From the NCBI GenBank assembly GCA_022821545.1, contig JAJEDJ010000032.1:1-64000 (forward strand): a DNA stretch of 64,000 bases, read 5' to 3'. This document shows, one piece after another, positions 1-7,695 of this stretch (its first letter is position 1; each line of letters begins with the position of its first letter). A program made the position numbers and the translations under genes. This stretch comes from Caldilineaceae bacterium (GTDB lineage Bacteria; Chloroflexota; Anaerolineae; Caldilineales; Caldilineaceae). The notes below the pieces were generated by a model, which saw only the letters and a program-made list of their open reading frames with translations, did not search any database and was not told the origin of the DNA.

Positions 1-1406
1 TCGCTTCGGCATCTCGTCTGGAAAGCGGGCGGGAGATCGCGTACGTGATCGACGGCAGCCTGGCGCCCGGTCAGGCGTTCGAAGTGCGGGTCGAGTTCAC
101 GCCCGGCGTGGTGGCAGGGGAAGCGCAGCCGTGGCAGATAAGGGCCGATGCCGAAGCCGCCGCGCGCGAAGCGGAGCTGCTCTTCCGCGAACGCTGGGGC
201 CCGATTCTTACGCTTCTGTTCGGCGCTCTCGGCCTGCTCTTTCTCCTGGGCGGACCGGCCGCGCTCTACTTGCTCTGGTACCGTCTGGGCCGCGACAAGC
301 CGGTCGAGATGGTCGCCGACTACCTGCCGGAGCCGCCCGACGACCTGGCCCCGGGCGTCGTCGGCACGCTTCTTGACGAACAGGCCGACATGCAGGATAT
401 CATCGCCACGCTTGTCGACCTGGCGCAGCGCAAGGTCATCAGCATCACCGAGGAGACAACGGGCAAATTCGGCGTTGCGCGCGACTTCATCTACCGCTAC
501 GAAAATCGGGATCTGCCTGTCTCCGCCTTTGAAAGTCGCCTGCTGGCCGGTCTCTTTGAACTGAGGGGGGAGGTCAGACTTTCGGACTTGAAGGACAGGT
601 TCCACAGGGAGCTGCCGGATCTGAAGGAGGCACTCTACAGCGAAGTGACCGCGCAAGGCTTTTTCGCCCGCAGCCCCGAAAAGGTGCGCAACCAGTACGG
701 TTGTCTGGGTGTGTGTCTGCTTGTCTTGGCAGGGTTGGCCGGCCTGGGACTGTGGACTCTCTTCAGCGAACTCACCGGCGCGGCCGTTCTGCCGGGCATC
801 GGACTAGGGGCAACCGCCTTCGGCTTCCTGCTGCTCTCCCGTTTCATGCCCCGCAAAACCGACCATGGCGCGGAGCTGGCCGCGCGCTGGCAGGCGTTCA
901 AAAGCTATCTGCGCGACATCGACCGCTACAGCGATCTCGAAGAACAGAAGGCGCTATGGGACCGCTGGCTGCCCTATGCCATCGCCTTTGGCGTGGATTC
1001 CCAGTACATTCGCAAATTTGAGGCGGTTGACGCGCCCGCGCCCGGCTGGTACATCCCCGACCCGACCATGTATGGCCCATACCGGCGGTGGTATTACGGG
1101 CCCGGTCCCGTTGTTGGACGGCCGCTTCGACCGGATGGCGGCGGAACGCCTGGCACGCCCTCCGGGTCCCCGGCAGGCGGCGGGCTTGGCGGAGGCCTGG
1201 GCGACGTCAGCCGCGGGCTGGGCGGCAGCTTGGCCGGCATGAGCGCCGGCCTGGGCGCGATGCTGACCAGCACCAGCGCCACCATGACCAGCCGGCCCAG
1301 CAGCTCCTCCACAGGGGGAGGCGGCTGGAGCGGCGGCGGCGGTTTCTCCGGCGGCGGCGGCTTCGGCGGTGGTGGGGGCGGAGGCGGTGGCGGTGGTTTC
1401 GGATAG
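1..1406 (+). CDS. DUF2207-type membrane protein, 5' end cut by window
   Basis: The reading frame is open to the first base, so the N-terminal part (normally a signal peptide and an extracytoplasmic beta domain) lies outside the window. A GTG at 45 is an internal codon, not the start. The visible part has a first membrane segment (about residues 57-80 counted from 45), then a cytoplasmic region rich in acidic and Pro residues typical of DUF2207, then a second hydrophobic pair near residue 225. The tail from about residue 365 is almost pure Gly/Ser/Phe/Trp, as in many DUF2207 and TPM proteins. No catalytic residues are recognisable. It heads a plus-strand series with the next three genes, which points to a membrane or envelope role. 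The family assignment rests on overall architecture. Confidence 0.8.
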   Translation, partial: ASASRLESGREIAYVIDGSLAPGQAFEVRVEFTPGVVAGEAQPWQIRADAEAAAREAELLFRERWGPILTLLFGALGLLFLLGGPAALYLLWYRLGRDKPVEMVADYLPEPPDDLAPGVVGTLLDEQADMQDIIATLVDLAQRKVISITEETTGKFGVARDFIYRYENRDLPVSAFESRLLAGLFELRGEVRLSDLKDRFHRELPDLKEALYSEVTAQGFFARSPEKVRNQYGCLGVCLLVLAGLAGLGLWTLFSELTGAAVLPGIGLGATAFGFLLLSRFMPRKTDHGAELAARWQAFKSYLRDIDRYSDLEEQKALWDRWLPYAIAFGVDSQYIRKFEAVDAPAPGWYIPDPTMYGPYRRWYYGPGPVVGRPLRPDGGGTPGTPSGSPAGGGLGGGLGDVSRGLGGSLAGMSAGLGAMLTSTSATMTSRPSSSSTGGGGWSGGGGFSGGGGFGGGGGGGGGGGFG

Positions 1407-1509
1407 GGCTGGAATGCGCCCGCTCTCCGCCGCATGAGAGGAAGACCAGAGGCAATGGGAGCGCTCGCTAACTTGAAGGAAGCAGCGCGAAAGCAATAAG
1501 GAGCGAACT

Positions 1510-2052
1510 ATGCGCGGTGGCGGCCGCATCGTCGGCCTGGCAACTATGGCAATATCAGCCGTCCTCTTCCTCGGCTGGACCGCAACGGTCGTTACCTCCG
1601 GCACGACCGCCGGCGGGATTGTGCTGGGACTGTTTTTGGCGCTGGTCGTGTGCGCGCCCCTGCTGGGTATCGGCTTCTATCTCTGGCGCAAGGGGCAGCA
1701 GGAAGAGACTGAGTTCGCGCAGGTCGCGCAGGAGAAGAAGATCCTCAATATGGTCCTTACCCAAGGCCAGGTGAGCGTGCAGGAGATCGTCGTCGAGCTG
1801 CAGCAGCCGCGCGCAACCGTGGAGGAGATGATCCGCAACCTGGTGGGCAAACAGCTTTTCAGCGGCGCCATCAACTGGGAGGAAGGCCTTCTCTACAGTG
1901 TCGACAGCCAGAAGCTGACGGACGGACGAAACTGCCCCAACTGCGGCGGCGAAGTAGAGCTGGCCGGCAAGGGACTGATCCAGTGCGGCTGGTGCGGCAG
2001 CGAGGTCTTCCTGACCCAGCGGGCAGCAACCCGGATGAACAGCGCAGCGTAA
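1510..2052 (+). CDS. Small membrane protein with winged-helix-like segment and C-terminal zinc ribbon
   Basis: This 180-residue protein begins with two closely spaced hydrophobic segments (about residues 8-28 and 36-57). A charged helical region (about 75-125) follows, with the spacing of a small winged-helix or PCI-like fold. It ends in a zinc ribbon with paired CPNC and CGWC motifs. The start ATG at 1510 has a preceding AAGGAG-type site (about 1497-1502). It lies 103 bases after the DUF2207 gene and before a coiled-coil gene and an SPFH gene. Membrane/zinc-ribbon proteins also accompany SPFH proteins in the Bacillus ydjFGHI locus, so a role as membrane partner is a reasonable inference. No enzymatic function can be named. 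Confidence 0.75.
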   Translation: MRGGGRIVGLATMAISAVLFLGWTATVVTSGTTAGGIVLGLFLALVVCAPLLGIGFYLWRKGQQEETEFAQVAQEKKILNMVLTQGQVSVQEIVVELQQPRATVEEMIRNLVGKQLFSGAINWEEGLLYSVDSQKLTDGRNCPNCGGEVELAGKGLIQCGWCGSEVFLTQRAATRMNSAA

Positions 2053-2146
2053 TGAATAGAGAACGGTTCAACGCCATCGCATAGCGCGACCGGTCTTCGA
2101 CCCGCGCCGTCGGCGCGCCGGAGGCCGGCCGGACAAGAGGACAAAA

Positions 2147-2680
2147 ATGACGGATTCCTTTGTGGAAAAAGCCGACGAGAACATGGGAGCCATCGAGCGG
2201 GTGCTCAAGGGGCTGCCACTGGTGCATGAGTATACCGATAAGGAGCTGCGGCGGGAGGCCGACCACCGCTTGCGCCAGCTGCTTGTGACCGAGCTGGAGC
2301 AGGATAAGCAGCGGCTCTACGACGTCCAGAAGAAACTGCTGCGCAGGGGAGGGCTGGCCTGGATCGATGACGCCGACGGCGCGATTCAGCGGCTGCAGAC
2401 GCTTATCGACCGCATCAAGACGGCCAGTTACGGCTATGCCGGTCTCTTCGCGGCCGTAAAGATCCAGGAAGAACAGCTTGACGCCCTCCACCGCTTCGAC
2501 ACGGCCCTGGCGGAGCGCGCCCAGGAGATCAGTGAGAAGATCGACCTCCTGGCAGCGCGTGCGGCCGAAGGGGAAGCGGTCGGCCCCGCCATCGAAGCCG
2601 TCAACGACAAAGTGACCGAACTTCAGCGTCTCTTCGACAAGCGCAGCCAAACGATAACAACCGCCGCAGACAGCGAATAG
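2147..2680 (+). CDS. Coiled-coil protein of unknown function
   Basis: A 177-residue soluble protein, mostly helical and rich in Glu, Lys, Arg, Leu and Ala in heptad-like patterns, without signal peptide or membrane segment. A basic stretch (KKLLRRGG, about residues 61-68) separates two helical halves. The ATG at 2147 follows a purine-rich site (GACAAGAGGACAAAA). Its position between a membrane/zinc-ribbon gene and an SPFH gene matches where PspA or similar coiled-coil partners occur in SPFH membrane-stress loci. I cannot recognise PspA itself: the protein is shorter than the usual roughly 220 residues and lacks an obvious amphipathic N-terminal helix. Function unknown. Confidence 0.7.
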   Translation: MTDSFVEKADENMGAIERVLKGLPLVHEYTDKELRREADHRLRQLLVTELEQDKQRLYDVQKKLLRRGGLAWIDDADGAIQRLQTLIDRIKTASYGYAGLFAAVKIQEEQLDALHRFDTALAERAQEISEKIDLLAARAAEGEAVGPAIEAVNDKVTELQRLFDKRSQTITTAADSE

Positions 2681-2744
2681 CCGCCCGCACGGCGTCCGGC
2701 TGCCAGCCGCTGCCCACCGGCGTCCGACAGACAGGAGAAAACTG

Positions 2745-3842
2745 ATGGCAAGAATCATTGACGTAATCGAAGCGCCGAACCAGGGCGCGCAGGAGCTCGT
2801 CGTGCGCCTGCCCGAGGTCGGCTCGGGCGACTTCCGCTTCGGCAGCCAGGTAATCGTGCGCGAGAGCCAGCGCGCCGTCTTCTACCGCGACGGCAAATCG
2901 CTGGACCTGTTCGAACCGGGCCGGCACACCATCACCACGGCCAACCTGCCGATCCTGTCGGGACTCCTGCGCATGGGCACAGGCGGCCAGGACATCTTCA
3001 CCGCCGAGGTCTTTTTCGCCAATATGCGCGAGTTCACCGACATGAAGTGGGGCACGCCGGAGCCGATCACTCTGCGCGATACCGACCTGGGCCTGGTGCG
3101 CCTGCGCGGCTTCGGCCAGTACACGATGCAGATCGCCGACCCCAAGCGCTTTGTCGACCAGTTCGTCGGCACGCAGGGGATGTACCGCACGGGCCAGATC
3201 AACGATTTTCTGCGCAGCGCCATCATCAGCCGCATGACCGACATGTGGGGCGAGAACATGACCAGCATTCTCGACCTGCCGCGGCTGTTCGACGAGCTGA
3301 GCTCGGCCATGCGCGCTACGCTGCAGGACGATTTTACCGCCATGGGCCTGGCGCTCAAGCAGTTCCGCATCGTCTCGATCAGCCCCACCGAGGAGACGGC
3401 CAAGGCGATCGACGAACGCGCCAGCATGGGCGCAATCGGCGACATGGCCGCTTACATGCAGTTCAAGACGGCGCGCGCACTGGGCGACGCGGCCCAACAG
3501 CCGGGCGGCGCCGGCGGAACCGGCGAAGGCCTGGGCCTCGGCGCGGGGATCGGTCTCGGCGCAGGCATGGCCGGCATGATCACCAACGCCATGAACGCTT
3601 CACAGGGCGCCGCACAGCCCGACGGCGGCGCGCCCAACCCGCCCGCAGCGCCGCAGCCCCCCACGCCGCCCCAGCCGCCGGCGGCGCCGGCGGTCATGAC
3701 GCTCGATCAGGCCGCCGCCTATTTGCAGGTCTCGCCCGACGACATCCAGGCCCTGATCGACGACGGCTCGCTGCAGGCCAGGCGGATCGGCAGTCAGTAC
3801 CGGATTGCCCGGAAGGCGATTGATGATTTTCTGGCGGGGTAG
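2745..3842 (+). CDS. YdjI-like SPFH/band-7 protein with C-terminal excisionase-type HTH
   Basis: 365 residues, start ATG 2745 after a CAGGAG site. Residues about 25-215 form an SPFH (stomatin/prohibitin) domain of the kind annotated as virion-core-like YdjI: AVFYRDGKSLDLFEPGRHT, then FTAEVFFAN. A Gly/Ala-rich hydrophobic hairpin (about 250-285) and a Pro/Ala/Gln linker (about 286-315) follow. The last 48 residues (from about 318) match an excisionase/MerR-like helix-turn-helix: MTLDQAAAYLQVS, then ALIDDGSLQARRIG and a final basic helix. SPFH proteins scaffold membrane microdomains. The DNA-binding-type tail is unusual and could be a protein-interaction module instead. A frameshifted copy of this tail lies at 6171-6319. 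Confidence 0.85.
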   Translation: MARIIDVIEAPNQGAQELVVRLPEVGSGDFRFGSQVIVRESQRAVFYRDGKSLDLFEPGRHTITTANLPILSGLLRMGTGGQDIFTAEVFFANMREFTDMKWGTPEPITLRDTDLGLVRLRGFGQYTMQIADPKRFVDQFVGTQGMYRTGQINDFLRSAIISRMTDMWGENMTSILDLPRLFDELSSAMRATLQDDFTAMGLALKQFRIVSISPTEETAKAIDERASMGAIGDMAAYMQFKTARALGDAAQQPGGAGGTGEGLGLGAGIGLGAGMAGMITNAMNASQGAAQPDGGAPNPPAAPQPPTPPQPPAAPAVMTLDQAAAYLQVSPDDIQALIDDGSLQARRIGSQYRIARKAIDDFLAG

Positions 3843-3885
3843 GGGGGCGCTCTGTTCCCCTGAGACAGGTTGGTTCGTGCCATAA

Positions 3886-3958
3886 CCGGCGACGCGCAGC
3901 CCCATCCCCTGCGCACGGATCGTCTTCAAGACCGCACCAATGCTTGGATCGCCGTTTG
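3886..3958 (-). pseudogene. Fragment of HigA-like antitoxin C-terminus
   Basis: Read on the minus strand, this stretch encodes NGDPSIGAVLKTIRAQGMGL followed by RVA. That is the conserved end of addiction-module antidote proteins and closely matches the end of the intact antitoxin at 7086-7373 (NPNFDTMMKIIRALGMRL followed by QIAS). There is no upstream HTH in frame and no stop at the expected position, so it is a relic. It abuts a toxin relic on the other strand at 3972. Confidence 0.55.
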
Positions 3959-3971
3959 CAGTGGCAGTCCG

Positions 3972-4128
3972 ATTCGAGTATTCTACGCACCTGATCCCAG
4001 ACGGATGGCTATGCAGTTGATGGGGCAAAAAGGGAGACGACCGGCCTCACGACAAGCACGTGCCAACTGCTGATGGCCTGTACGATGGGCAAATTGAAGA
4101 GTTGCAGAAGGAGGGCTTACTCCGATGA
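3972..4128 (+). pseudogene. Frameshifted remnant of a HigB/Gp49-like toxin gene
   Basis: Frame 1 from 3972 reads IRVFYAPDPRRMAMQLMGQK. After a one-base shift in the A-run near 4027-4031, the next frame reads GDDRPHDKHVPTADGLYDGQ and continues to EELQKEGLLR and a stop at 4126-4128. Together they match the C-terminal half of phage-derived Gp49-like (RelE-superfamily) toxins, with the R-V-F-Y-A and P-x-A-D-x-L-Y-D motifs. The N-terminal half is missing. The stop overlaps the ATG of the next relic in an ATGA, as in working toxin-antitoxin operons. Confidence 0.6.
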
Positions 4129-4410
4129 AAGGGCGTCGAAAGTTCAACGAAAAAACTGACCAATTTACTCCCAGGGACCGCAAAGTCGTCGAGGAAAAAA
4201 AGGCGAAGATACGTGCCTCGTTGCAGCGGCCGGGCAAACCCAGTGAATTTCCCAAAGCCGTCCCGAGAGTACAAGCTCGAAGATCGAACCCGGGAAGCCG
4301 TAGATAGGGCCTTCATTGCACGAGAGCTGGACGTACAACGCAACGCCGCGAGAAGTACTCCCCTGGACTTGGTGATTCTGCAGAGGTTCTTTCAAAAGGA
4401 ATCTTCTTAA
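4125..4410 (+). pseudogene. Probable decayed antitoxin gene following the toxin remnant
   Basis: From ATG 4125 the first 35 or so residues (RRKFNEKTDQFTPRDRKVVE and onward) resemble the N-terminus of XRE-family antitoxins paired with Gp49-like toxins (R-K-F-x-E, then a T-P-x-R-R motif). The frame then runs into a Pro/Arg-rich stretch. A second frame from about 4250 continues to a stop at 4408-4410 without recognisable HTH. The pattern suggests at least one frameshift and loss of the DNA-binding domain. Assignment rests on position after the toxin relic and on the short N-terminal similarity. Confidence 0.4.
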
Positions 4411-4447
4411 TCAGAATTCCTGTCACTCCCTCGCCTGGAGCAGCGCC

Positions 4448-4512
4448 TTAGCTGGCGACGCTCAGCCGCACCCCCGCGCCGATAATCTTTATTGATGACA
4501 TGTCAAGGATGA
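4448..4512 (-). pseudogene. Second fragment of a HigA-like antitoxin C-terminus
   Basis: The minus strand reads SSIKIIGAGVRLSVAS and a stop (TAA at 4450-4448). This aligns with the last residues of the intact antitoxin at 7086-7373 (MMKIIRALGMRLQIAS, stop). The nucleotide stretch around the stop also resembles the intact gene's end (TTAGCTGGCGA against CTAGCTGGCGA). Nothing upstream in this frame looks like the rest of an antitoxin. Confidence 0.4.
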
Positions 4513-4621
4513 TAACGACTTTGGCTGCGGACCCGACTGCTAACAGCCGCGCTGTTGACCGAATTCATGCCGGCTCAGACAGGAATTCCTACTTCACCAC
4601 TTTTCAGAAAGGAAAGGAACG

Positions 4622-5662
4622 ATGACAGACCGTGCAGTTTCTCGACGCGCATTTCTCAAGACGGCGGGTGTGGCGGCGTTAGGGGTAGGCTTGGCGGCCT
4701 GCCAGCCAATAGCCCCGCTCGGCGACGGTGAAGCCGCGCAGGGCGAAGTAACCGCTGCCCAGGTGACGGACCCCGAAAGCCTCGAGGCCTTCGTCCTCGG
4801 CGCGAAGGCGCGTATCGAGGCGATCACAGACATGAACGAAGGCGCGAAGCTCAGGGAAGAGCTGAAAACCGAGGGCTACTGGAAATCCGGCTCGACCTTC
4901 CTCATCATCTTCCTCAAGACCGGAGAACCGTTCATTCACGGGAACGATCGTGAAGCGGAAAGCAAAAACCTGCTCGACGTCGAGGACGAACGCGGCACCA
5001 AGGTCGTCCAGGAACTCTTCGCGGCCGCCGCCCTGGGCGGCGGTTTCGTCGAATACCACGACGAGGGGCCGAAGACGGCATACGCCGTCGAATACACCTC
5101 CGGGATCACCGCAAGGAAATTCGTGCTGGTCGGCGGCTACTCGCAGGACGTCTCCCATGTCCAGGTCGAGATCGCGGATCTCCCCAAGCCCCCCGTCACC
5201 GCGTCGGAAGTGGTGGACCGCGAGACACTCATCGCTTTTGTCGAAGCGGCGGCGGAGGCCTACCAACAGGCCGTCATGTCCGAAGGCTATAGCGCCCTCA
5301 CCGGGGTCAGAAACGCCTTCCGGGTCGAGGGAGGGGACTGGAAGTCAGGCTCCATCTACCTGTATGTCGTGAGTGGCGGGGGTGTCACCCTGTTTCACGG
5401 CTCCGAGCCGTTTCGCGAAGGCAAACCCACGGACATGACGCGGACGGACTCCAAAGGGGTGAGGTTCGCCGAGTTGCTGATTGGAGTCGCACGGCGCGAA
5501 GGTAAGAGTTTTCTGCGCTATCACTACGATAACCCGGCCATCGAAGGAGACGAGGAGACCGGTTCCCCGAAGCTCGGCTACGCGGTGAGCTTCCCGGTGC
5601 CCAACTCGGAACAGAGGGCCGTCGTCGGCTCCGGCATCTATATCGACACAGACGAGGAGTAA
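4622..5662 (+). CDS. Tat-exported lipoprotein with two Cache-like repeats
   Basis: 346 residues, ATG 4622 after AAAGGAAAGGA. The N-terminus carries a twin-arginine motif (SRRAFLK) and then a lipobox (GLAAC), so the protein is predicted to be Tat-exported and lipid-anchored outside the membrane. The mature part holds two similar halves (about residues 55-190 and 205-340), each with WKSGS, a beta strand and an F/L-x-H-G motif (GEPFIHGN in the first, VTLFHGSEP in the second). This layout fits single-Cache small-molecule sensor domains. There is no kinase or methyl-accepting domain, so it would be a stand-alone binding lipoprotein. The ligand is unknown. It sits alone between relic regions. Confidence 0.7.
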   Translation: MTDRAVSRRAFLKTAGVAALGVGLAACQPIAPLGDGEAAQGEVTAAQVTDPESLEAFVLGAKARIEAITDMNEGAKLREELKTEGYWKSGSTFLIIFLKTGEPFIHGNDREAESKNLLDVEDERGTKVVQELFAAAALGGGFVEYHDEGPKTAYAVEYTSGITARKFVLVGGYSQDVSHVQVEIADLPKPPVTASEVVDRETLIAFVEAAAEAYQQAVMSEGYSALTGVRNAFRVEGGDWKSGSIYLYVVSGGGVTLFHGSEPFREGKPTDMTRTDSKGVRFAELLIGVARREGKSFLRYHYDNPAIEGDEETGSPKLGYAVSFPVPNSEQRAVVGSGIYIDTDEE

Positions 5663-5780
5663 ACCTCGGCGCAGGAGACCTCGCGCCCCCGATGCGGGGC
5701 CTCTCTTGCGGCAGGTTCGGTACAGGGTTTCATTACGATGTCGGTCACGACGACATCGGCTCCATCCTCAGCCCCACCCC

Positions 5781-6143
5781 TCAATACAGCTCCGGGCGTC
5801 TGTCGGCGAAAATCGGGATCTTTTGCCGCGTCGCTTCCACCGTCTCCAGGTCGATGCGCACCGTCAGCAGGGCCTCGGTCTCGCCGCCCTCGATCAGCGT
5901 CTCGCCCCACGGATCGATCACCGCCGACGCGCCGAAAAAGCTAACGTCCTCCGTTGTGCCCACGCGGTTGCATGCGGCCACAAACCACTGGTTCTCGATC
6001 GCCCGGCTGCGCAGCAGCGTGCGCCAGTGCATACGCCGCGGGTGCGGCCACGCGGCCGGCAGGATCATCAGACGCGCTCCCTCCAACGCGTAGCGTCGGA
6101 ACAGATCGGGGAAACGCAGGTCGTAGCAGATCGCCAGCCCCAC
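5781..6143 (-). pseudogene. Truncated nitrilase copy (C-terminal part only)
   Basis: Encodes about 120 residues nearly identical to the C-terminal part of the intact nitrilase at 8773-9570. It starts at GLAICYDLRFP (the catalytic Cys segment) and ends with the same ADRRPELY stop. By eye there are about 16 base differences over roughly 365 bases, mostly silent. The N-terminal region with the catalytic Glu and Lys is absent, and the frame is closed by a stop just upstream. It cannot form an active enzyme. The copy ends sharply near 6143, shortly before a relic of the SPFH gene's HTH tail on the opposite strand. Confidence 0.85.
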
Positions 6144-6170
6144 GTCAGTGAGCAGAATCCGCGCCCGGCC

Positions 6171-6319
6171 GTAATGCCACTGGAACAGACAGCCGACTAC
6201 CTCCAGGTTCGCCCTACGACATCCAGGCGCTGATCGACGATAGTTCGCTGCCGGCGAAGCGGGTCGGCAGCCAGTGCCGCAATGCCAGGAAGGCGTTCGT
6301 TGACCTTTTGGCGGATTAG
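6171..6319 (+). pseudogene. Frameshifted relic of the SPFH gene's HTH tail
   Basis: The sequence reads VMPLEQTADYLQV, then, after a one-base deletion near 6210, PYDIQALIDDSSLPAKRVGS and a continuation to a final LLAD and stop TAG at 6317-6319. This matches the end of the intact SPFH protein (VMTLDQAAAYLQVSPDDIQA and so on to FLAG, stop at 3840-3842). No SPFH domain precedes it. With the nitrilase fragment it forms a mosaic of pieces from two genes that now lie about 5 kb apart. Confidence 0.75.
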
Positions 6320-6390
6320 GGAGAATAGGGGTTGTGCTGTTGTAGGGTACTCAACCCCGTCTCAAAAGCTATAGAGTAGTGCGATCGAGG

Positions 6391-6418
6391 CAAAAGCAGA
6401 GCGTTAGCTCTGTTTTTG
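6391..6418 (+). terminator. Rho-independent terminator, possibly bidirectional
   Basis: CAGAGC (6397-6402), loop GTTA, GCTCTG (6407-6412), flanked by AAAA on the left and TTTTT on the right. The A and T tracts extend the stem, so it could stop transcription in both directions. No intact gene ends directly upstream, which suggests it belonged to a gene now decayed. Confidence 0.6.
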
Positions 6419-6643
6419 TTTCCGGGAAAGTTGCGAGAAGTCGCAGTCAGATGGTGTCAGCGGACAGGCTGATTAGGGTCAGCTTTGTGTCAGGAACCTC
6501 GGCTTCCGATGATGTATTGTCAGAAGAATAGCCAAGTCGGCGGATATCTGGGCCGAAGCAGTTTCCACCAACAGTTCTGGTAAGGCGTATAAAAACCGCA
6601 AGGAGTTAAACCAACACTAACACGCAACCAAATGGGGACAATT

Positions 6644-6958
6644 ATGGCTGACATCAACACGAAACAGAATAAGGAAGAATTGTTGAAAATGGTTTCAGAA
6701 GTCCTCCAATCGAACAACGCCAACCGCCGACGTGCTCGGGCTCAACGTACTAGAGTTTCATTAAGCCTGAAGCGAAAGCGTACTCGGACTCAAAGATTGA
6801 CAATGTCATCACGCCGGCAATACGACAGCCGGAAAGTTAGTGCCATCGGCTTCTATCCTTTCGATCCTTCGTACTTGTTTTGCGGTATGGGGAGTGTCCC
6901 GAACTACAAGAAAAAAAGATACGCGCGACTAAGGCATAGGGTTTCTCTGATAGGATAA
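6644..6958 (+). CDS. Doubtful small basic protein
   Basis: An open frame of about 104 codons from ATG 6644 (an in-frame ATG also exists at 6632). The product is very rich in Arg, Lys and Ser (RRRARAQRTRVSLSLKRKRT), without recognisable domain. An AAGGAG lies near 6599-6604 but is too far upstream to serve either start well. It may be a relic or a chance frame. No neighbour supports a function. Confidence 0.2.
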   Translation: MADINTKQNKEELLKMVSEVLQSNNANRRRARAQRTRVSLSLKRKRTRTQRLTMSSRRQYDSRKVSAIGFYPFDPSYLFCGMGSVPNYKKKRYARLRHRVSLIG

Positions 6959-7085
6959 TAGTTTCCTGTTTCACACTCCAATTCCAGACTACGGGGGTGA
7001 AACGAAGCCATTCTTTCCAATGCCCATTGCGAGAAAAGGAACAGTTGACCAGAAATCCTTTAGCTCCCGTGCTTCGGGCGCCGCA

Positions 7086-7373
7086 CTAGCTGGCGATCTG
7101 CAGTCGCATTCCGAGCGCGCGAATAATCTTCATCATCGTGTCGAAGTTGGGGTTGCCGTTTTCGGAGAGAGCTTTATACAGCCCCTCGCGGGTCATGCCG
7201 ACCTCGCGCGCCAGTTGGCTCATGTTGCGGGCGCGGGCTATGTCGCTGAGAGCGGCGCGAATCAGACGTCCGTCCCCCAGATCTTCTTCGAAAGCCGCCT
7301 CAAGATAGAGGCGGGCATCCTCCTCAGTGCGCAGATGATCTGTGACATCCCAGCGGGTGAATGTCTCAGCCAT
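7086..7373 (-). CDS. higA: HigA-like antitoxin (addiction-module antidote, HTH)
   Basis: 95 residues, minus strand, three bases after the toxin gene's stop. The first 45 residues match the N-terminal part of addiction-module antidote proteins (RWDVTDHL, then DARLYLEAAFEED). Residues about 50-95 form an XRE-type helix-turn-helix (MSQLAREVGMTREGLYKALS) ending in the family signature NGNPNFDTMMKIIRALGMRL. Such proteins bind and neutralise the HigB/RelE-type toxin and repress their own operon. Toxin-first order is characteristic of higBA. Two fragments of related antitoxins occur at 3886-3958 and 4448-4512. The symbol is a family-level assignment. Confidence 0.85.
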   Translation of the reverse strand: MAETFTRWDVTDHLRTEEDARLYLEAAFEEDLGDGRLIRAALSDIARARNMSQLAREVGMTREGLYKALSENGNPNFDTMMKIIRALGMRLQIAS

Positions 7374-7376
7374 GGC

Positions 7377-7670
7377 TTATCCCCAATCTTCTGCCAGTCG
7401 CCTGGCGCGCTCTATATCGCGGGTTTGCATGCCCTTTTGACCGCCGCAGAGCAGAACAACGATTTTTGCGCCGTCGCGTATATAGTAGAGTCGATAACCA
7501 GGTCCGTAATGGACACGCATTTCGAATATGCCTCCGCCAACAGACTTTACATCACCAAAGTGGCCAAGCGTGACATTTCTCAAACGGGCGTTAATGCGGG
7601 CAACCGCACGGTGGTCCCGTAACCTTTGAACCCACCGCTTGAATGTAACACTTTCGACGACCTCTATCAC
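7377..7670 (-). CDS. higB: HigB-like toxin (RelE superfamily, Gp49/killer-protein type)
   Basis: 97 residues from GTG 7670. Characteristic segments are F-x-x-W-x-x-x-L-R-D (FKRWVQRLRD), ARINARLRNVTLGHFGDVKS, and the core MRVHYGPGYRLYYI followed by LCGGQKG. This is the signature of the addiction-module killer-protein branch of RelE/HigB ribosome-dependent mRNA interferases. Length is normal for the family and all segments are present, so the gene looks intact. It is followed after three bases by the antitoxin. An inverted repeat just upstream (7680-7695) is the likely autoregulatory operator. Confidence 0.85.
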   Translation of the reverse strand: MIEVVESVTFKRWVQRLRDHRAVARINARLRNVTLGHFGDVKSVGGGIFEMRVHYGPGYRLYYIRDGAKIVVLLCGGQKGMQTRDIERARRLAEDWG

Positions 7671-7679
7671 ACCAACAGT

Positions 7680-7695
7680 GTGAACTGTGGTTCAC
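7680..7695 (-). promoter_or_regulatory. Operator-like inverted repeat upstream of higBA
   Basis: GTGAAC, TGTG, GTTCAC: a perfect 6-base inverted repeat 10 bases upstream of the toxin start. On the minus strand a TTGACA (about 7704-7709) lies just beyond it, so the repeat falls inside the presumed promoter. HigA proteins bind such palindromes to repress their operon. The assignment is by position. Confidence 0.5.

Larger units (their letters stand above)
6320..7085. other. Low-information stretch, more AT-rich than its surroundings
   Basis: Apart from the terminator at 6391-6418 and one doubtful small reading frame at 6644-6958, I see no gene, RNA or repeat here. Base composition shifts towards AT compared with the rest of the window and stays so until about 8640. 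This is consistent with acquired or decaying DNA. Confidence 0.4.

Noticed and set aside
954-1604. Long minus-strand open frames opposite the first gene
   Set aside because: They are Pro/Arg-rich shadows of the Gly-rich coding tail, without start signals or domains.
4278-4300. T-loop-like GGGTTCGAT on the minus strand
   Set aside because: The flanking bases do not form a T-stem and no other tRNA arm is nearby.
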